Shown one piece after another: positions 54,296 to 63,308 of a DNA stretch of 64,000 nt. A model generated the notes under the pieces. That model saw nothing but the letters and a program-made list of their open reading frames with translations, was not told where the DNA came from and did not search any database. The DNA lies in NCBI RefSeq assembly GCF_030159895.1, contig NZ_BSNI01000001.1, forward strand, positions 274,663 to 338,662, read 5' to 3'. Origin of the DNA: Maritalea porphyrae (GTDB lineage: Bacteria; Pseudomonadota; Alphaproteobacteria; Rhizobiales; Devosiaceae). A program made the translations under genes and the position numbers. The stretch's first letter is position 1, and the number at the start of each line of letters is the position of its first letter.

Positions 54296-54405
54296 AAAAA
54301 AAAGGCTCTACCCAAAAGGATAGAGCCAGAAAAAATTAGAGGAAAACTCTAACAAGGAGGGAACAACGAATGAGTTGAGGGAGGAGGAACAACTCGTCTC
54401 GTTTT
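54296..54405 (-). ncRNA. Anti-Shine-Dalgarno small RNA, copy 3 (diverged)
   Basis: Minus strand: hairpin 1 (54372-54395), stem GAGTTG/CAACTC with loop TTCCTCCTCCCT; an unpaired TTCCCTCCTTG; a small stem TTAGAG/CTCTAA (54336-54352); terminator GGCTCTATCC, TTTT loop, GGGTAGAGCC (54304-54327) and eight T. The first anti-Shine-Dalgarno loop is kept; the second motif is shortened and exposed outside a hairpin. Upstream TTGTCA-17-CATATA could be a housekeeping-type promoter, unlike copies 1 and 2. Confidence 0.75.
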
Positions 54406-54728
54406 TCTTGCGGCGTATATGATGGGTGTTTTACTTTTTGACAACCATGCTGAGCGCATGCCGGGTATGCGTTTGTCGCATGGCTGTTGCATTTTGCATG
54501 TATTCCAGTGCGTTAGCCAAAAAGGAACGCCAGAAAAAATATTTGATTATGTGCATATTGTTGGCCGTGATTTAGGCAGATGACGATGGAAATGTTGCGA
54601 ATTCGCAGTATTTGCGCCGGTGGTTCAGGAAATTTTAAGCGGATTAGGGCGCGAGGTGTTCTGCTTGCGACACAAGTCTAGACAATGTAAACATCTGGAT
54701 ATCTCAAAAGTCAGCTTGGATTTTAGAA

Positions 54729-55382
54729 TTGACGAAGAAGGCCGACAATTATCATCACGGGAATCTACGCCAAGCGATGTTGGATGCTGCGGCCGCGATA
54801 TTGGCGGAAGATGGACTTCAAGGTCTGACGTTGCGCGCTTGTGCGCGAAAGGCGGGGGTGTCACACGCTGCTCCGGCACACCATTTCAAAGGTTTGACCG
54901 GTTTGCGCACGGCAATTGCTGCGGAAAGCTTTCATATGATCGCGGCGTTGGCTGAAAAAGTGTTCGCGCAAAATGATGGCAATGCGGCAATTCTGTTGCG
55001 CGACTTTGCTGTGGCTTACTCAAGCTTTGCAAAAAACAAACCTGAGCGATTTCGATTGATGTTTCGCCGTGACCTGCTCGACATTGACGATCAAGGTTTG
55101 TGCGACGCAGAAGAGCGAGCCTACACAACATTTGTGAACATCGTTCATGCGGTGCGTGGCGAAGAAGCTGGCACTTTGGCAGAGTTTCGTGAAGGCAAAC
55201 TGCCCAAAGAGTTGTATTCAGACATCACGCTTTATTGGAGCGTGGTGCATGGGTTTGCGCATCTAAATATCGAGCGGCAATGGGATGGGTATGGCGAAAT
55301 AATGGGGGCAAAAGATTTCGAAACTGAGATATTGGCAGACATTACCCGCCGGATAGTGCCGACTAAGAAACCCAACGACTAG
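54729..55382 (+). CDS. TetR/AcrR family transcriptional regulator
   Basis: 217 residues from a TTG start. HTH at about 10-58: 'NYHHGNLRQAMLDAAAAIL' then 'GLTLRACARKAGVSHAAPAHHF' (part). C-terminal ligand domain of the WHG/TetR_C type ('FAVAYSSFAKNKPERFRLMF'). Convergent with the LysR gene, stops overlapping by four bases. Target unknown; no transporter is adjacent. Confidence 0.9.
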   Translation: MTKKADNYHHGNLRQAMLDAAAAILAEDGLQGLTLRACARKAGVSHAAPAHHFKGLTGLRTAIAAESFHMIAALAEKVFAQNDGNAAILLRDFAVAYSSFAKNKPERFRLMFRRDLLDIDDQGLCDAEERAYTTFVNIVHAVRGEEAGTLAEFREGKLPKELYSDITLYWSVVHGFAHLNIERQWDGYGEIMGAKDFETEILADITRRIVPTKKPND

Positions 55383-56275
55383 AATTCCCAGCCGCGGGCT
55401 TTGGACACCAAGAAGTCTCGAAAAACGCCGACGCGCTTTGAATTCTTCAACGCTGGTGGGTAGACGAAATAGGTTTCGAATTCCGGCATTTCAACCGTAT
55501 CGAGAATGCGCACAAGTGAGCTTTCATCTTCGGTGATGTAGTCGGGCAGCATCGCAATGCCAATGCCTTCGCGGCAGGCCTGCATCATGCCATAAATCGC
55601 GTTGACGCGAAGCGCAGGAATGCGCGGGTTGTTCTCTGGTCGGCCGATGGTCTCAAGATAATTCACATCGCCCAAATAGGCGGGGCTTGGATTGCCAAAG
55701 GTGATGATCTTGTGATTATCGATATCATCTACGCTTTTGGGAATGCCGTGCTGCTCCAAATAGGCGGACGAAGCATAAAAGTGGAAGTGCACCGTGAATA
55801 GTTTGCGTTGAATGAGTTCGGATTGGTTTGGCCGATGCAAGCGGATCGCTACATCAGCCTCGCGCATCGCAAGATCAAGTTCAGAATCGTTGAGTTTAAT
55901 TTCCAACTGAATTGTTGGATATCGCTCAAGAAACTCATCAATCCGCGACGTTAGCCAGGTCGAGCCAAATCCAACCGTGGTTGTTACAAGCAACGGACCC
56001 GTGGGCTGATCGCGAGTTTCGCTCATTTGAGCTTCAACGGATTGCAGCTCCCACGCCATTCTGTGAGCGGTTTTGAACAATTGTTCACCAACTTCGGTCA
56101 TCACCAGCCCGCGCGCGTGGCGAATAAAGAGCTTCAGACCAAGACCTTCTTCAAGCGAAGACACTTGTCGGGAAACCGCGGATTGGCTCATGCCTAACCG
56201 TTCGCCGGCATGGGTGAAGCTTCCCGCTTCCGCCACCACATGAAAAATCCGCAGTCGGTCCCAATCAATGCTCAT
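55379..56275 (-). CDS. LysR family transcriptional regulator
   Basis: 298 residues. N-terminal winged HTH: 'DWDRLRIFHVVAEAGSFTHA'-type start (residues 4-23) and 'LGMSQSAVSRQVSSLEEGLG'. Effector domain from about 90. The first base of its ATG region touches the last base of trxB (shared position 56275), so it is co-transcribed behind trxB, an arrangement common in Rhizobiales. The trxB link suggests a redox role, but this is inference. Confidence 0.93.
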   Translation of the reverse strand: MSIDWDRLRIFHVVAEAGSFTHAGERLGMSQSAVSRQVSSLEEGLGLKLFIRHARGLVMTEVGEQLFKTAHRMAWELQSVEAQMSETRDQPTGPLLVTTTVGFGSTWLTSRIDEFLERYPTIQLEIKLNDSELDLAMREADVAIRLHRPNQSELIQRKLFTVHFHFYASSAYLEQHGIPKSVDDIDNHKIITFGNPSPAYLGDVNYLETIGRPENNPRIPALRVNAIYGMMQACREGIGIAMLPDYITEDESSLVRILDTVEMPEFETYFVYPPALKNSKRVGVFRDFLVSKARGWEF

Positions 56276-57228
56276 TATTCAGCCGCTTCCGCTACATCAA
56301 GTTCGGCTAAGAACTTTTCAGCTTCAAGCGCTGCCATACATCCCATGCCAGCGGCGGTTACCGCCTGGCGGTACTTATCGTCCGTCACATCACCAGCAGC
56401 ATAAACGCCAGGGATGTTGGTGGCGGTGCTATCTGGTGCGGTGACCAGATAGTTGCCTTGTTTCATTTCAAGCTTGCCTTCAAACAAGGAAGTTGAAGGG
56501 GCATGGCCAATGGCGACAAAGATACCGTCGCAAGCCTTTTCAGTGATTTCGCCCGTGTTGCGATTTTTCAATTTCGCACCGGTTACGGATTTTGGAATGC
56601 CCGATGTGCCCAAAACCTCAACAAGTTCGGTGTCCCACATCACGTCGATCTTTTCATTGGCAAAGAGACGTTTTTGCAGGATTTTCTCTGAACGCAGCTC
56701 GTCGCGGCGATGCACCAAAGTCACTTTTGAGGCGAAGTTAGTTAAGAACAATGCTTCTTCAACCGCGGTATTGCCGCCGCCGATTACAAGCACTTCTTTG
56801 TCTTTGTAGAAGAAGCCATCGCAAGTTGCGCAAGCGGAAACGCCAAAGCCTTGGAACTCTTGCTCAGAAGGCAAGCCAAGCCATTTAGCTTGCGCACCGG
56901 TGGCGATGATCAGTGCATCACAGGTGTAAATGGTGCCGCTATCGCCTGTGAGCTCAAATGGACGTTTGTCCACGTCGACATTGACGATCATATCGGAAAC
57001 GATTTTTGTGCCAACATGCTCAGCTTGAGCTTTCATTTGCTCCATTAGCCACGGGCCCTGGATCTGTTCAGCAAATCCAGGGTAGTTTTCGACTTCTGTA
57101 GTGATCGTAAGTTGGCCACCAGGCTGAATGCCTTGGATAATGACCGGCTCCAGCATGGCGCGTGCAGCATAAATTGCTGCTGAATAACCTGCGGGACCAG
57201 AGCCGATGATCATGACGGGTGCGTGCAT
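56275..57228 (-). CDS. trxB: Thioredoxin-disulfide reductase
   Basis: 317 residues. FAD site GSGPAGYSAAIYAAR at 9-23, redox-active CATC at 133-136, NADPH site VIGGGNTAVEEA near 150, and the C-terminal FAD motif 'GVYAAGDVTDDKYRQAVTAAG'. Reduces thioredoxin with NADPH. Followed at once by lysR. The 3' overlap with lysR is tight, so lysR output tracks trxB. Confidence 0.97.
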   Translation of the reverse strand: MHAPVMIIGSGPAGYSAAIYAARAMLEPVIIQGIQPGGQLTITTEVENYPGFAEQIQGPWLMEQMKAQAEHVGTKIVSDMIVNVDVDKRPFELTGDSGTIYTCDALIIATGAQAKWLGLPSEQEFQGFGVSACATCDGFFYKDKEVLVIGGGNTAVEEALFLTNFASKVTLVHRRDELRSEKILQKRLFANEKIDVMWDTELVEVLGTSGIPKSVTGAKLKNRNTGEITEKACDGIFVAIGHAPSTSLFEGKLEMKQGNYLVTAPDSTATNIPGVYAAGDVTDDKYRQAVTAAGMGCMAALEAEKFLAELDVAEAAE

Positions 57229-57343
57229 TTTCGCAAACCTTTGAAAAGTGAATAGTTGAGTTGCACTTAGTTTAGGTATGCGACACGCTTGTTACAAGGC
57301 AGAACCGAATTGGCCCACATAAACGTGAACCAATTCACATCTG

Positions 57344-57817
57344 CTATATGTAGCTGACTTTCAAAACTTCGTAAGCCTTTGAGCCGCCAGGGGCTGCTAC
57401 TTCGATGCTGTCGCCTTCTTCCTTGCCAATTAGAGCGCGGGCAATGGGTGAAGAAAGTGAAATCTTACCTGCGCTGGCGTTCGCTTCAGGGTTGCCAACG
57501 ATTTGATATGTTTTTTCTTCTTCTGTGTCTTCATCTACCAATTCAACGGTTGCGCCGAATTTGATGGTGTTGCCGCCAAGCTTTGTCACATCAATGACGT
57601 CAGCCAGTGCAAGAATTGATTCTAGTTCTTGGATGCGGCCTTCGTTGAGGCTTTGTTGCTCTTTGGCGGCATGGTATTCCGCGTTTTCCGAAAGGTCGCC
57701 GTGCGCGCGCGCTTCCGAGATCGCGGCAATAATGTTTGGGCGCTCTACGGACGAGCGGTGATTGAGTTCTTCGCTCAGTGCCTTGTGGCCCGCAATTGTC
57801 ATTGGGATCTTGTCCAT
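57344..57817 (-). CDS. greA: Transcription elongation factor GreA
   Basis: 157 residues: N-terminal coiled-coil hairpin (about 1-75, '[23 protein letters not shown]' with the acidic tip DLSENAEY) and C-terminal FKBP-like domain ('IAVGEEG'-equivalent '[20 protein letters not shown]'). Rescues backtracked RNA polymerase. A terminator-like hairpin lies 40-75 bases upstream on the same strand. Confidence 0.96.
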   Translation of the reverse strand: MDKIPMTIAGHKALSEELNHRSSVERPNIIAAISEARAHGDLSENAEYHAAKEQQSLNEGRIQELESILALADVIDVTKLGGNTIKFGATVELVDEDTEEEKTYQIVGNPEANASAGKISLSSPIARALIGKEEGDSIEVAAPGGSKAYEVLKVSYI

Positions 57818-57855
57818 TGTCCCACCCTTTCGTTCAAAACTCTTGCTGTGTGCAA

Positions 57856-57892
57856 TAAAAAACCGGCCCCGAATTTTTTGAATTAGAGGCCG
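57856..57892 (-). terminator. Terminator in the greA leader / after the cold-shock gene
   Basis: Minus strand CGGCC, inner A+T pairing, GGCCG, G, TTTTTT. It is about 140 bases past the cold-shock stop and 40 bases before the greA ATG. It could end the csp transcript, or act as a leader terminator like the one that makes GraL in E. coli. Confidence 0.7.
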
Positions 57893-58028
57893 ACAGCATG
57901 TATGAAATCAACATAGCCGCAAATTTGTCCAAACAGTGGAAAAACCGCGGCTACGAAATTTGTTGTGTTCGCGCTTGCGTTGCAAATCAACTGCGAGCAG
58001 CGAAAGAGAAGAAATAGCCTTTTATGGC

Positions 58029-58241
58029 TTAGTCTTCAAGTGTGAGTTCGCCAGCTGAGAATTTGCCAGAACGCTTGTCTTGCACCAATTCATAGCCAAC
58101 TTTTTGGTTTTCAGCCAAGGCTGAAAGGCCAGAACGTTCAACCGCTGAGATGTGGACAAACACGTCGTTGCCGCCATCTGTTGGTTGAATGAAGCCATAA
58201 CCCTTTTGGGTGTTAAACCATTTTACTGTACCTGAAGGCAT
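58029..58241 (-). CDS. Cold-shock domain protein (CspA family)
   Basis: 70-residue OB-fold RNA chaperone. RNP1 KGYGFI and RNP2 DVFVHIS are intact. The ATG at 58241 with GGAAATC upstream is preferred to the frame reaching 58367, which has no family character. The roughly 150-base A+T-rich leader before it is typical of csp mRNAs and may fold with temperature. Confidence 0.95.
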   Translation of the reverse strand: MPSGTVKWFNTQKGYGFIQPTDGGNDVFVHISAVERSGLSALAENQKVGYELVQDKRSGKFSAGELTLED

Positions 58242-58462
58242 GCGGATTTCCTTTCGTGAAATACTGCCGTTAGCCCCTTTGCTCGCCGCGAGCATATCGG
58301 GGAGTAAATCGATGTTGGTAGAAACGTAGCATTCACGGAGGTAGCTCCGGCCAGATCGTTCGGCCAATATTCGATGAGTGAAATATAGAATTAAATCGCT
58401 AAAATTTCAACAGGGGAAATTTATGTCTAAAGCAGTTATTTCTATTGCAGAATTGGAATGTA

Positions 58463-58891
58463 TCAATTCAATGAAGGTGGAAGAATAGAGTTTTCTTTTA
58501 TTATGTCGCCGAGCGTTTTAGTGCGTAAATGCTCAATAAATAGTGATTTTGCATCAGTAAAAAAGGAAGTTAGTGAGCAGTATCCAGCAAAAACGCAACG
58601 GCATTCATCTTTGCCAAGGCATTCCACGATCGCGAAATTCGGTTCAGTATGTTCAACAATTTCTGCAATTGTAACCGAATAGGCGTCTGGATTAATTGTA
58701 ACTCCGCCATTTTTACCGCGTACCGAAATCAGTATTTGAGCAGTGCTGAGCCGGTTCACAATCTTCATCAAATGGTTTTTTGAAATCCGGAGCTGATCGG
58801 CGATTTGGGCAATCGTGCGTTTTTGCGGGGAAATTGCGCCAAGATACATTAAAAGCCTTAGTGCATAGTCAGTTTGGCTCGTTAGGTGCAC
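58463..58891 (-). CDS. nsrR: NsrR-like Rrf2 family nitric-oxide sensor
   Basis: 142 residues. Winged HTH at about 1-60 ('MHLTSQTDYALRLLMYLG', 'ISKNHLMKIVNRLS'), then Cys91, Cys97, Cys99 and Cys105 in 'ECLGKDECRCVFAGYCSL'; three of these would bind an iron-sulfur cluster as in NsrR (Cys 91, 96 and 102 in E. coli). 'HTEPNFAIVECL' is typical of NsrR. Divergent from the truncated haemoglobin operon with an NsrR-type operator between them, so NO should release repression. Confidence 0.88.
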   Translation of the reverse strand: MHLTSQTDYALRLLMYLGAISPQKRTIAQIADQLRISKNHLMKIVNRLSTAQILISVRGKNGGVTINPDAYSVTIAEIVEHTEPNFAIVECLGKDECRCVFAGYCSLTSFFTDAKSLFIEHLRTKTLGDIIKENSILPPSLN

Positions 58892-58952
58892 TTATTGTCT
58901 CACTTATCGATTTTGTTGCGCAAACATATTGCATATTTTAGCAGATGTAATA

Positions 58953-58975
58953 AAGATGCATTAGATATACATCTT
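58953..58975 (+). promoter_or_regulatory. NsrR operator
   Basis: Half-sites AAGATGCATTA and ATATACATCTT on either side of a single G give an 11-1-11 inverted repeat, close to the E. coli NsrR consensus AAGATGCYTTT-N-AAARGCATCTT. It ends two bases before the first in-frame ATG of the haemoglobin gene and lies 62 bases from the nsrR start. Confidence 0.8.
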
Positions 58976-58991
58976 TATGGAGCGCTGTCCA

Positions 58992-59438
58992 ATGGAACAG
59001 AGTTTTGCAGAAATCCATCGAGAGAACTACCGACGTCAGGCCAATGGTTATGGCATAGACGAGGCCTTCGTCTCGCTGCTTGTGGAAAGTTTTTATGCCA
59101 AGGTGCGTGCAGACAAGGATCTTGGGCCAATATTTGAAGGCGTCATTGGTGATCGGTGGCCCGCTCACTTGGCACGAATGAAGACATTTTGGGGAGCTAT
59201 TGCGCTTAAAACAGGTGACTATCACGGTCGCCCGATGCCTGCGCATTTGAAGTTGAAACAAGTTGAGCCTTGGCACTTTGATCGTTGGCTGGAATTGTTT
59301 GCTCAAAACCTAGATGAAGTTTCACCAACTCCTGAGGCAAAGAACTTCTTCAACTCTAGAGCGAACAATATTGCGCGTAGCCTGATGACGGGCATGTTCT
59401 ACAACCCTGCAGACGACCTGAAGGACTTAAAACCATGA
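58992..59438 (+). CDS. Group III truncated haemoglobin
   Basis: 148 residues from the ATG at 58992, with GGAG eight bases before it; the ATG at 58977 touches the NsrR operator and has no ribosome site. 'FYAKVRADKDLGPIFEGVIG' and 'WPAHLARMKTFWGAIALKTG' are group III signatures, and the proximal His is in 'GRPMPAHLKLK'. Placed under NsrR, it probably detoxifies NO or senses it. First gene of a three-gene operon. Confidence 0.92.
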   Translation: MEQSFAEIHRENYRRQANGYGIDEAFVSLLVESFYAKVRADKDLGPIFEGVIGDRWPAHLARMKTFWGAIALKTGDYHGRPMPAHLKLKQVEPWHFDRWLELFAQNLDEVSPTPEAKNFFNSRANNIARSLMTGMFYNPADDLKDLKP

Positions 59439-59662
59439 TTGCGGTTCTTGTGTTCGTATTTGAGTTTCTAACAGTGGCAGTATTGGGTTTGTTTGCAGCG
59501 GTTGTTTTTTCGGAACGCGATCGTTTCGATGAGCCACCGACTGCGCTCAATCGTGATCCAATTGGCCGCCAGTTTGTATTGGCGGCAAAAACAGGTTTTT
59601 GGTTTTGGAAATTGGCGGTTTTGGGCGTTTCAGCCTACGCGATTTGGGAGGCTCTAACGTGA
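59435..59662 (+). CDS. Small membrane protein of the haemoglobin operon, 75 residues
   Basis: Two membrane helices (about 2-25 and 50-72) joined by a charged loop (SERDRFDEPPTALNRDPIG). Its ATG overlaps the haemoglobin stop (ATGA), so the two are translationally coupled. No family recognised; NnrT-like small proteins of the denitrification regulon are a possible relative. Likely a membrane partner in NO response. Confidence 0.7.
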   Translation: MIAVLVFVFEFLTVAVLGLFAAVVFSERDRFDEPPTALNRDPIGRQFVLAAKTGFWFWKLAVLGVSAYAIWEALT

Positions 59663-59775
59663 AAACTCGTAAATCAGCGTTTGAACGGGCATTGCCCATT
59701 TTGCCTTGGGTCTTGCTCTGGGGTTTTGCCCCAATGCCTTTTTATATTTGGGCGATTGTCGCACTTATCAAATAG
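59659..59775 (+). CDS. Very small membrane protein, 38 residues
   Basis: GTG start overlapping the previous stop (GTGA). One long hydrophobic helix (about 12-37, 'ILPWVLLWGFAPMPFYIWAI') after a basic N-terminus (MKTRKSAFER). The coupling to two upstream genes and the terminator right after support a real gene despite its size. Unknown family. Confidence 0.6.
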   Translation: MKTRKSAFERALPILPWVLLWGFAPMPFYIWAIVALIK

Positions 59776-59796
59776 GCTTTGTTTCGGCCTATAAAT

Positions 59797-59844
59797 GGGG
59801 TCTGCGCCAAAAATAGCCCATTTGGCGCAGACCCCGCAATTTTT
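59797..59844. terminator. Bidirectional terminator with 15-pair stem
   Basis: GGGGTCTGCGCCAAA, nine-base loop, TTTGGCGCAGACCCC, then GCAATTTTT on the plus strand. It separates the haemoglobin operon from convergent carB. The minus side has CATTTAT, a poor T-run, but the stem is strong enough to help both. Confidence 0.85.
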
Positions 59845-62800
59845 AAACTGCGAAATACTCTTGAACTGATTTCACGGTAAGCGTGTCAGTGGAGTACGAT
59901 ACAATGCCGTCAACAGCGGCAATCGCGCCAGCGATTGTTGTGTAGTACGGGATCTTGTTCAGCAATGCAGTACGACGCAAATCGCGGCTATCATTAAGCG
60001 CTTGTTGGCCAGCCGTTGTGTTGATAACCAATTGAACTTCGCCATTTTTCATCGCATCGACGATGTGAGGGCGGCCTTCCAACACTTTGTTGATCTTCTC
60101 AGCCTTTACGCCGTTTTCGTACAAGAAACGTCGTGTGCCGCTTGTGGCAATAACTTTGAAACCAACTTCTTCAAGCATTTTAATGCTCGCAAGAATTGCA
60201 GCTTTGTCATCGTCGCGAACTGAAACAAACACTGTGCCCGATTTTGGCACCTTGGTGCCGCCACCCAATTGGCTTTTGGCAAACGCAACGCCGAAGTTTG
60301 AATCTAGTCCAATGACTTCGCCAGTAGAACGCATTTCTGGGCCAAGGATCGTATCAACACCTGGGAAACGCGCAAACGGGAATACTGCTTCTTTCACCGC
60401 GATATGCTTGAGGGTCGGCTCTTGCAAATTAAAGCTTGCTAGCTTTTCACCTGCCATTATGCGTGCCGCAATTTTAGCGATTGGGCTGCCGATCACTTTG
60501 GCGACAAATGGCACCGTCCGGGAGGCACGTGGGTTCACCTCAAGCACGTAAAGAGTACCGTCTTTCAAGGCGAACTGGATATTCATCAAACCGCCCACGT
60601 TCAAGGCAAGTGCCAATTCGCGTGCTTGGCGTTTGATTTCGGTAATTGTTGCGGCGTCCAAATTGCGAGATGGGAGCGAACATGCGCTGTCGCCAGAGTG
60701 AACACCTGCTTCTTCAATGTGCTCCATGATGCCAGCGACAAATACATCTTCACCGTCGCAAAGCGTATCAACGTCGATCTCAATAGCTCCGCCCAAATAG
60801 CTATCAAAAAGCAATGGATTGGTTGCTAGAACTGAGTTGATCTGTCCGGTTTTGTCGTTCGGGTATTTCTGACGGATATGCGGTGGCACCAACTCAGTGA
60901 GTGTGCTTTGCACATAGTCTTCAAACTCGTTTGAGTTGTTGGCAATGGCCATAGCGCGGCCACCCAACACAAATGATGGACGAATGACAAGCGGATAAGA
61001 AATGTCCTCTGCCACCATGCGGGCCTGCTCAAGTGAATAAGCAATGCCATTACGGGGCTGGGTCAATTCAAGTTCGTGCAGTAGCTTTTGGAAGTGGTTG
61101 CGGTCTTCAGCCAAATCAATGGCTTCTGGCTGTGTGCCCAAAATTGGAATGCCGGCACGCTTGATTGAGTTAGCAAGTCCAAGTGGTGTTTGGCCACCGA
61201 ATTGAACAATAACACCGGCCAAAGTGCCTTTTGATTGCTCAAGATGCAGGATTTCGAGCACATCTTCTTTGGTTAAAGGCTCAAAGTACAAGCGATCTGA
61301 GGTGTCATAGTCGGTTGAAACCGTTTCAGGGTTACAGTTGACCATGATTGTTTCATAGCCTGCGTCGTTGAGCGCGAACGCAGCGTGACAGCAGCAATAG
61401 TCAAACTCGATGCCTTGGCCGATGCGGTTTGGACCGCCGCCAAGAATGACAACTTTCTTTTTGTCCGAAGGTTGCGCTTCGCTGACCAGTTCGCCCGCAA
61501 ATGGCGCTTCGTATGTTGAGTACATATAGGCCGTTGGTGAGGCAAACTCGGCCGCACAAGTGTCAATGCGTTTATACACCGGATGAACGTCCAACTCGTC
61601 ACGCAGCGCTTTGATGTCGCGTGGCTTTTTCTCGCTTAGATCAGCAAGGCGTGCATCGGAGAAGCCCATAGACTTGAGCTTGCGCAATTGTTGGGCGTTA
61701 TCTGGAAGGCCGTATTTTTTAACCTTTTCTTCCATCTCGACAATTCCGCGAATTTGTTCGAGTACCCAAGGGTCGAACTTGCAAACATTGTGGATGAACT
61801 CGTCATCAAAACCAAGACGCATGGCTTCGGCAATTTGAAGGATACGGTTTGGTGTTGGTTTGCCAAGGGCTGCGCGCACGGCGTTTTTGTCGTCACCTTG
61901 GCCGGTGCCGTCAATTCCGATCTCGTTGAAACCGGTTAGACCTGTTTCAAGCGAGCGCAGTGCTTTTTGCATGCTTTCTTGGAATGTGCGGCCGATTGCC
62001 ATGGCTTCGCCAACAGACTTCATAGCCGTGGTTAGACGGTCGTCAGCGCCTGGGAATTTCTCAAAAGCGAAACGTGGGATTTTGGTGACCACATAGTCGA
62101 TTGATGGTTCAAACGAAGCTGGCGTTGCGCCGCCCGTAATGTCGTTTTCCAGCTCATCCAAAGTGTAGCCGACCGCCAAACGCGCAGCCACTTTTGCAAT
62201 TGGAAAGCCAGTTGCTTTGGACGCAAGGGCAGATGAGCGCGATACACGCGGGTTCATTTCAATAACGATGAGGCGGCCATTTTCAGGGTTCACGGAGAAC
62301 TGAACGTTTGAACCGCCTGTTTCCACACCAATTTCGCGCAGTACCGCCAGAGAGGCGTCGCGCATAATTTGGTACTCTTTATCGGTCAGGGTAAGGGCCG
62401 GGGCCACAGTGATGCTGTCGCCGGTGTGCACGCCCATTGGATCGATATTTTCAATCGAACAGATGATGATGCAGTTGTCCTTCTTATCGCGGACAACTTC
62501 CATCTCATATTCTTTCCAGCCGATGATGCTTTCTTCTACCAACACTTCATTGGTTGGTGAGGCATCGATGCCGCTTTCGATGATGGAGATGTATTCTTCG
62601 CGGTTGTAAGCAACGCCACCGCCGGTGCCGCCCATGGTGAATGATGGGCGAATAATGGCGGGCAGACCAACAAATTCGAGCGCCTCAAGTGCCTCGGTCA
62701 AGTTGTGGGCGAGCATGGATTTCGGTGTTTCAAGACCAATCTTATCCATTGCAGCGCGGAACAATTCGCGGTCCTCAGCTTTATCGATTGCTTCCGCTGT

Positions 62801-63154
62801 CGCGCCGATCATCTCGACATTGTATTTGTCGAGGACGCCCATTTTGCGAAGCGAGAGGGCACAGTTCAGCGCCGTTTGACCACCCATTGTTGGGAGCAAG
62901 GCATCTGGACGTTCTTTCTCGATGATCTTGGCCACAACTTCTGGCGTAATTGGCTCCATATATGTCGCGTCTGCAAGATCAGGGTCCGTCATGATCGTTG
63001 CGGGGTTGGAGTTCACCAAGATGACGCGATAGCCTTCTGCTTTTAGCGCCTTACAGGCTTGTGTGCCTGAGTAGTCAAATTCACATGCTTGGCCAATAAT
63101 AATTGGGCCAGCGCCGATGATCAGGATGGAGGAAATATCTTCGCGTTTAGGCAT
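59843..63154 (-). CDS. carB: Carbamoyl-phosphate synthase large subunit
   Basis: 1103 residues from the ATG at 63154 ([14 protein letters not shown]); the frame runs to 63217 without family character. Two ATP-grasp halves (about 1-550 and 555-940): '[25 protein letters not shown]' in the first half and '[19 protein letters not shown]' in the second, cited in part, and a C-terminal MGS-like allosteric domain (about 950-1103). Makes carbamoyl phosphate for arginine and pyrimidines. carA is not in the window. Confidence 0.97.
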   Translation of the reverse strand: MPKREDISSILIIGAGPIIIGQACEFDYSGTQACKALKAEGYRVILVNSNPATIMTDPDLADATYMEPITPEVVAKIIEKERPDALLPTMGGQTALNCALSLRKMGVLDKYNVEMIGATAEAIDKAEDRELFRAAMDKIGLETPKSMLAHNLTEALEALEFVGLPAIIRPSFTMGGTGGGVAYNREEYISIIESGIDASPTNEVLVEESIIGWKEYEMEVVRDKKDNCIIICSIENIDPMGVHTGDSITVAPALTLTDKEYQIMRDASLAVLREIGVETGGSNVQFSVNPENGRLIVIEMNPRVSRSSALASKATGFPIAKVAARLAVGYTLDELENDITGGATPASFEPSIDYVVTKIPRFAFEKFPGADDRLTTAMKSVGEAMAIGRTFQESMQKALRSLETGLTGFNEIGIDGTGQGDDKNAVRAALGKPTPNRILQIAEAMRLGFDDEFIHNVCKFDPWVLEQIRGIVEMEEKVKKYGLPDNAQQLRKLKSMGFSDARLADLSEKKPRDIKALRDELDVHPVYKRIDTCAAEFASPTAYMYSTYEAPFAGELVSEAQPSDKKKVVILGGGPNRIGQGIEFDYCCCHAAFALNDAGYETIMVNCNPETVSTDYDTSDRLYFEPLTKEDVLEILHLEQSKGTLAGVIVQFGGQTPLGLANSIKRAGIPILGTQPEAIDLAEDRNHFQKLLHELELTQPRNGIAYSLEQARMVAEDISYPLVIRPSFVLGGRAMAIANNSNEFEDYVQSTLTELVPPHIRQKYPNDKTGQINSVLATNPLLFDSYLGGAIEIDVDTLCDGEDVFVAGIMEHIEEAGVHSGDSACSLPSRNLDAATITEIKRQARELALALNVGGLMNIQFALKDGTLYVLEVNPRASRTVPFVAKVIGSPIAKIAARIMAGEKLASFNLQEPTLKHIAVKEAVFPFARFPGVDTILGPEMRSTGEVIGLDSNFGVAFAKSQLGGGTKVPKSGTVFVSVRDDDKAAILASIKMLEEVGFKVIATSGTRRFLYENGVKAEKINKVLEGRPHIVDAMKNGEVQLVINTTAGQQALNDSRDLRRTALLNKIPYYTTIAGAIAAVDGIVSYSTDTLTVKSVQEYFAV

Positions 63155-63308
63155 GTCGTCACTTCTCAGCAGGGCACAAACGAACGGCGGGGAGGCGCGG
63201 TTCGCGTGGCGATTCATCTCATATGTGGCTGAGAGCGCGTTTTAGGGCGAAAAGTGCAAAAGGGAAACCCCTCAAACCAATAAAAATGCGCTTTTCAAGA
63301 ATATGATC

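Larger units (their letters stand above)
52614..54728. other. 2.1 kb stretch without an intact gene
   Basis: Between a DMT gene and tetR no intact gene is supported. It holds a dispersed palindrome (52780-52915), open remnants of genes (53023-53369), three tandem small-RNA units on the minus strand and a LysR fragment between the first two. The many short ORFs on both strands run through hairpins and terminators and have no family features. Confidence 0.7.

Noticed and set aside
53860-54315. Minus-strand ORF of 151 codons
   Set aside because: It runs through the small RNA copy 2 hairpins and terminator and has no family features.
53620-54410. Repeated blocks resembling a CRISPR or direct-repeat array
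   Set aside because: Only three units, each internally palindromic with a terminator, about 300-500 bases apart; no uniform repeat-spacer pattern and no cas genes. They read as small-RNA genes.
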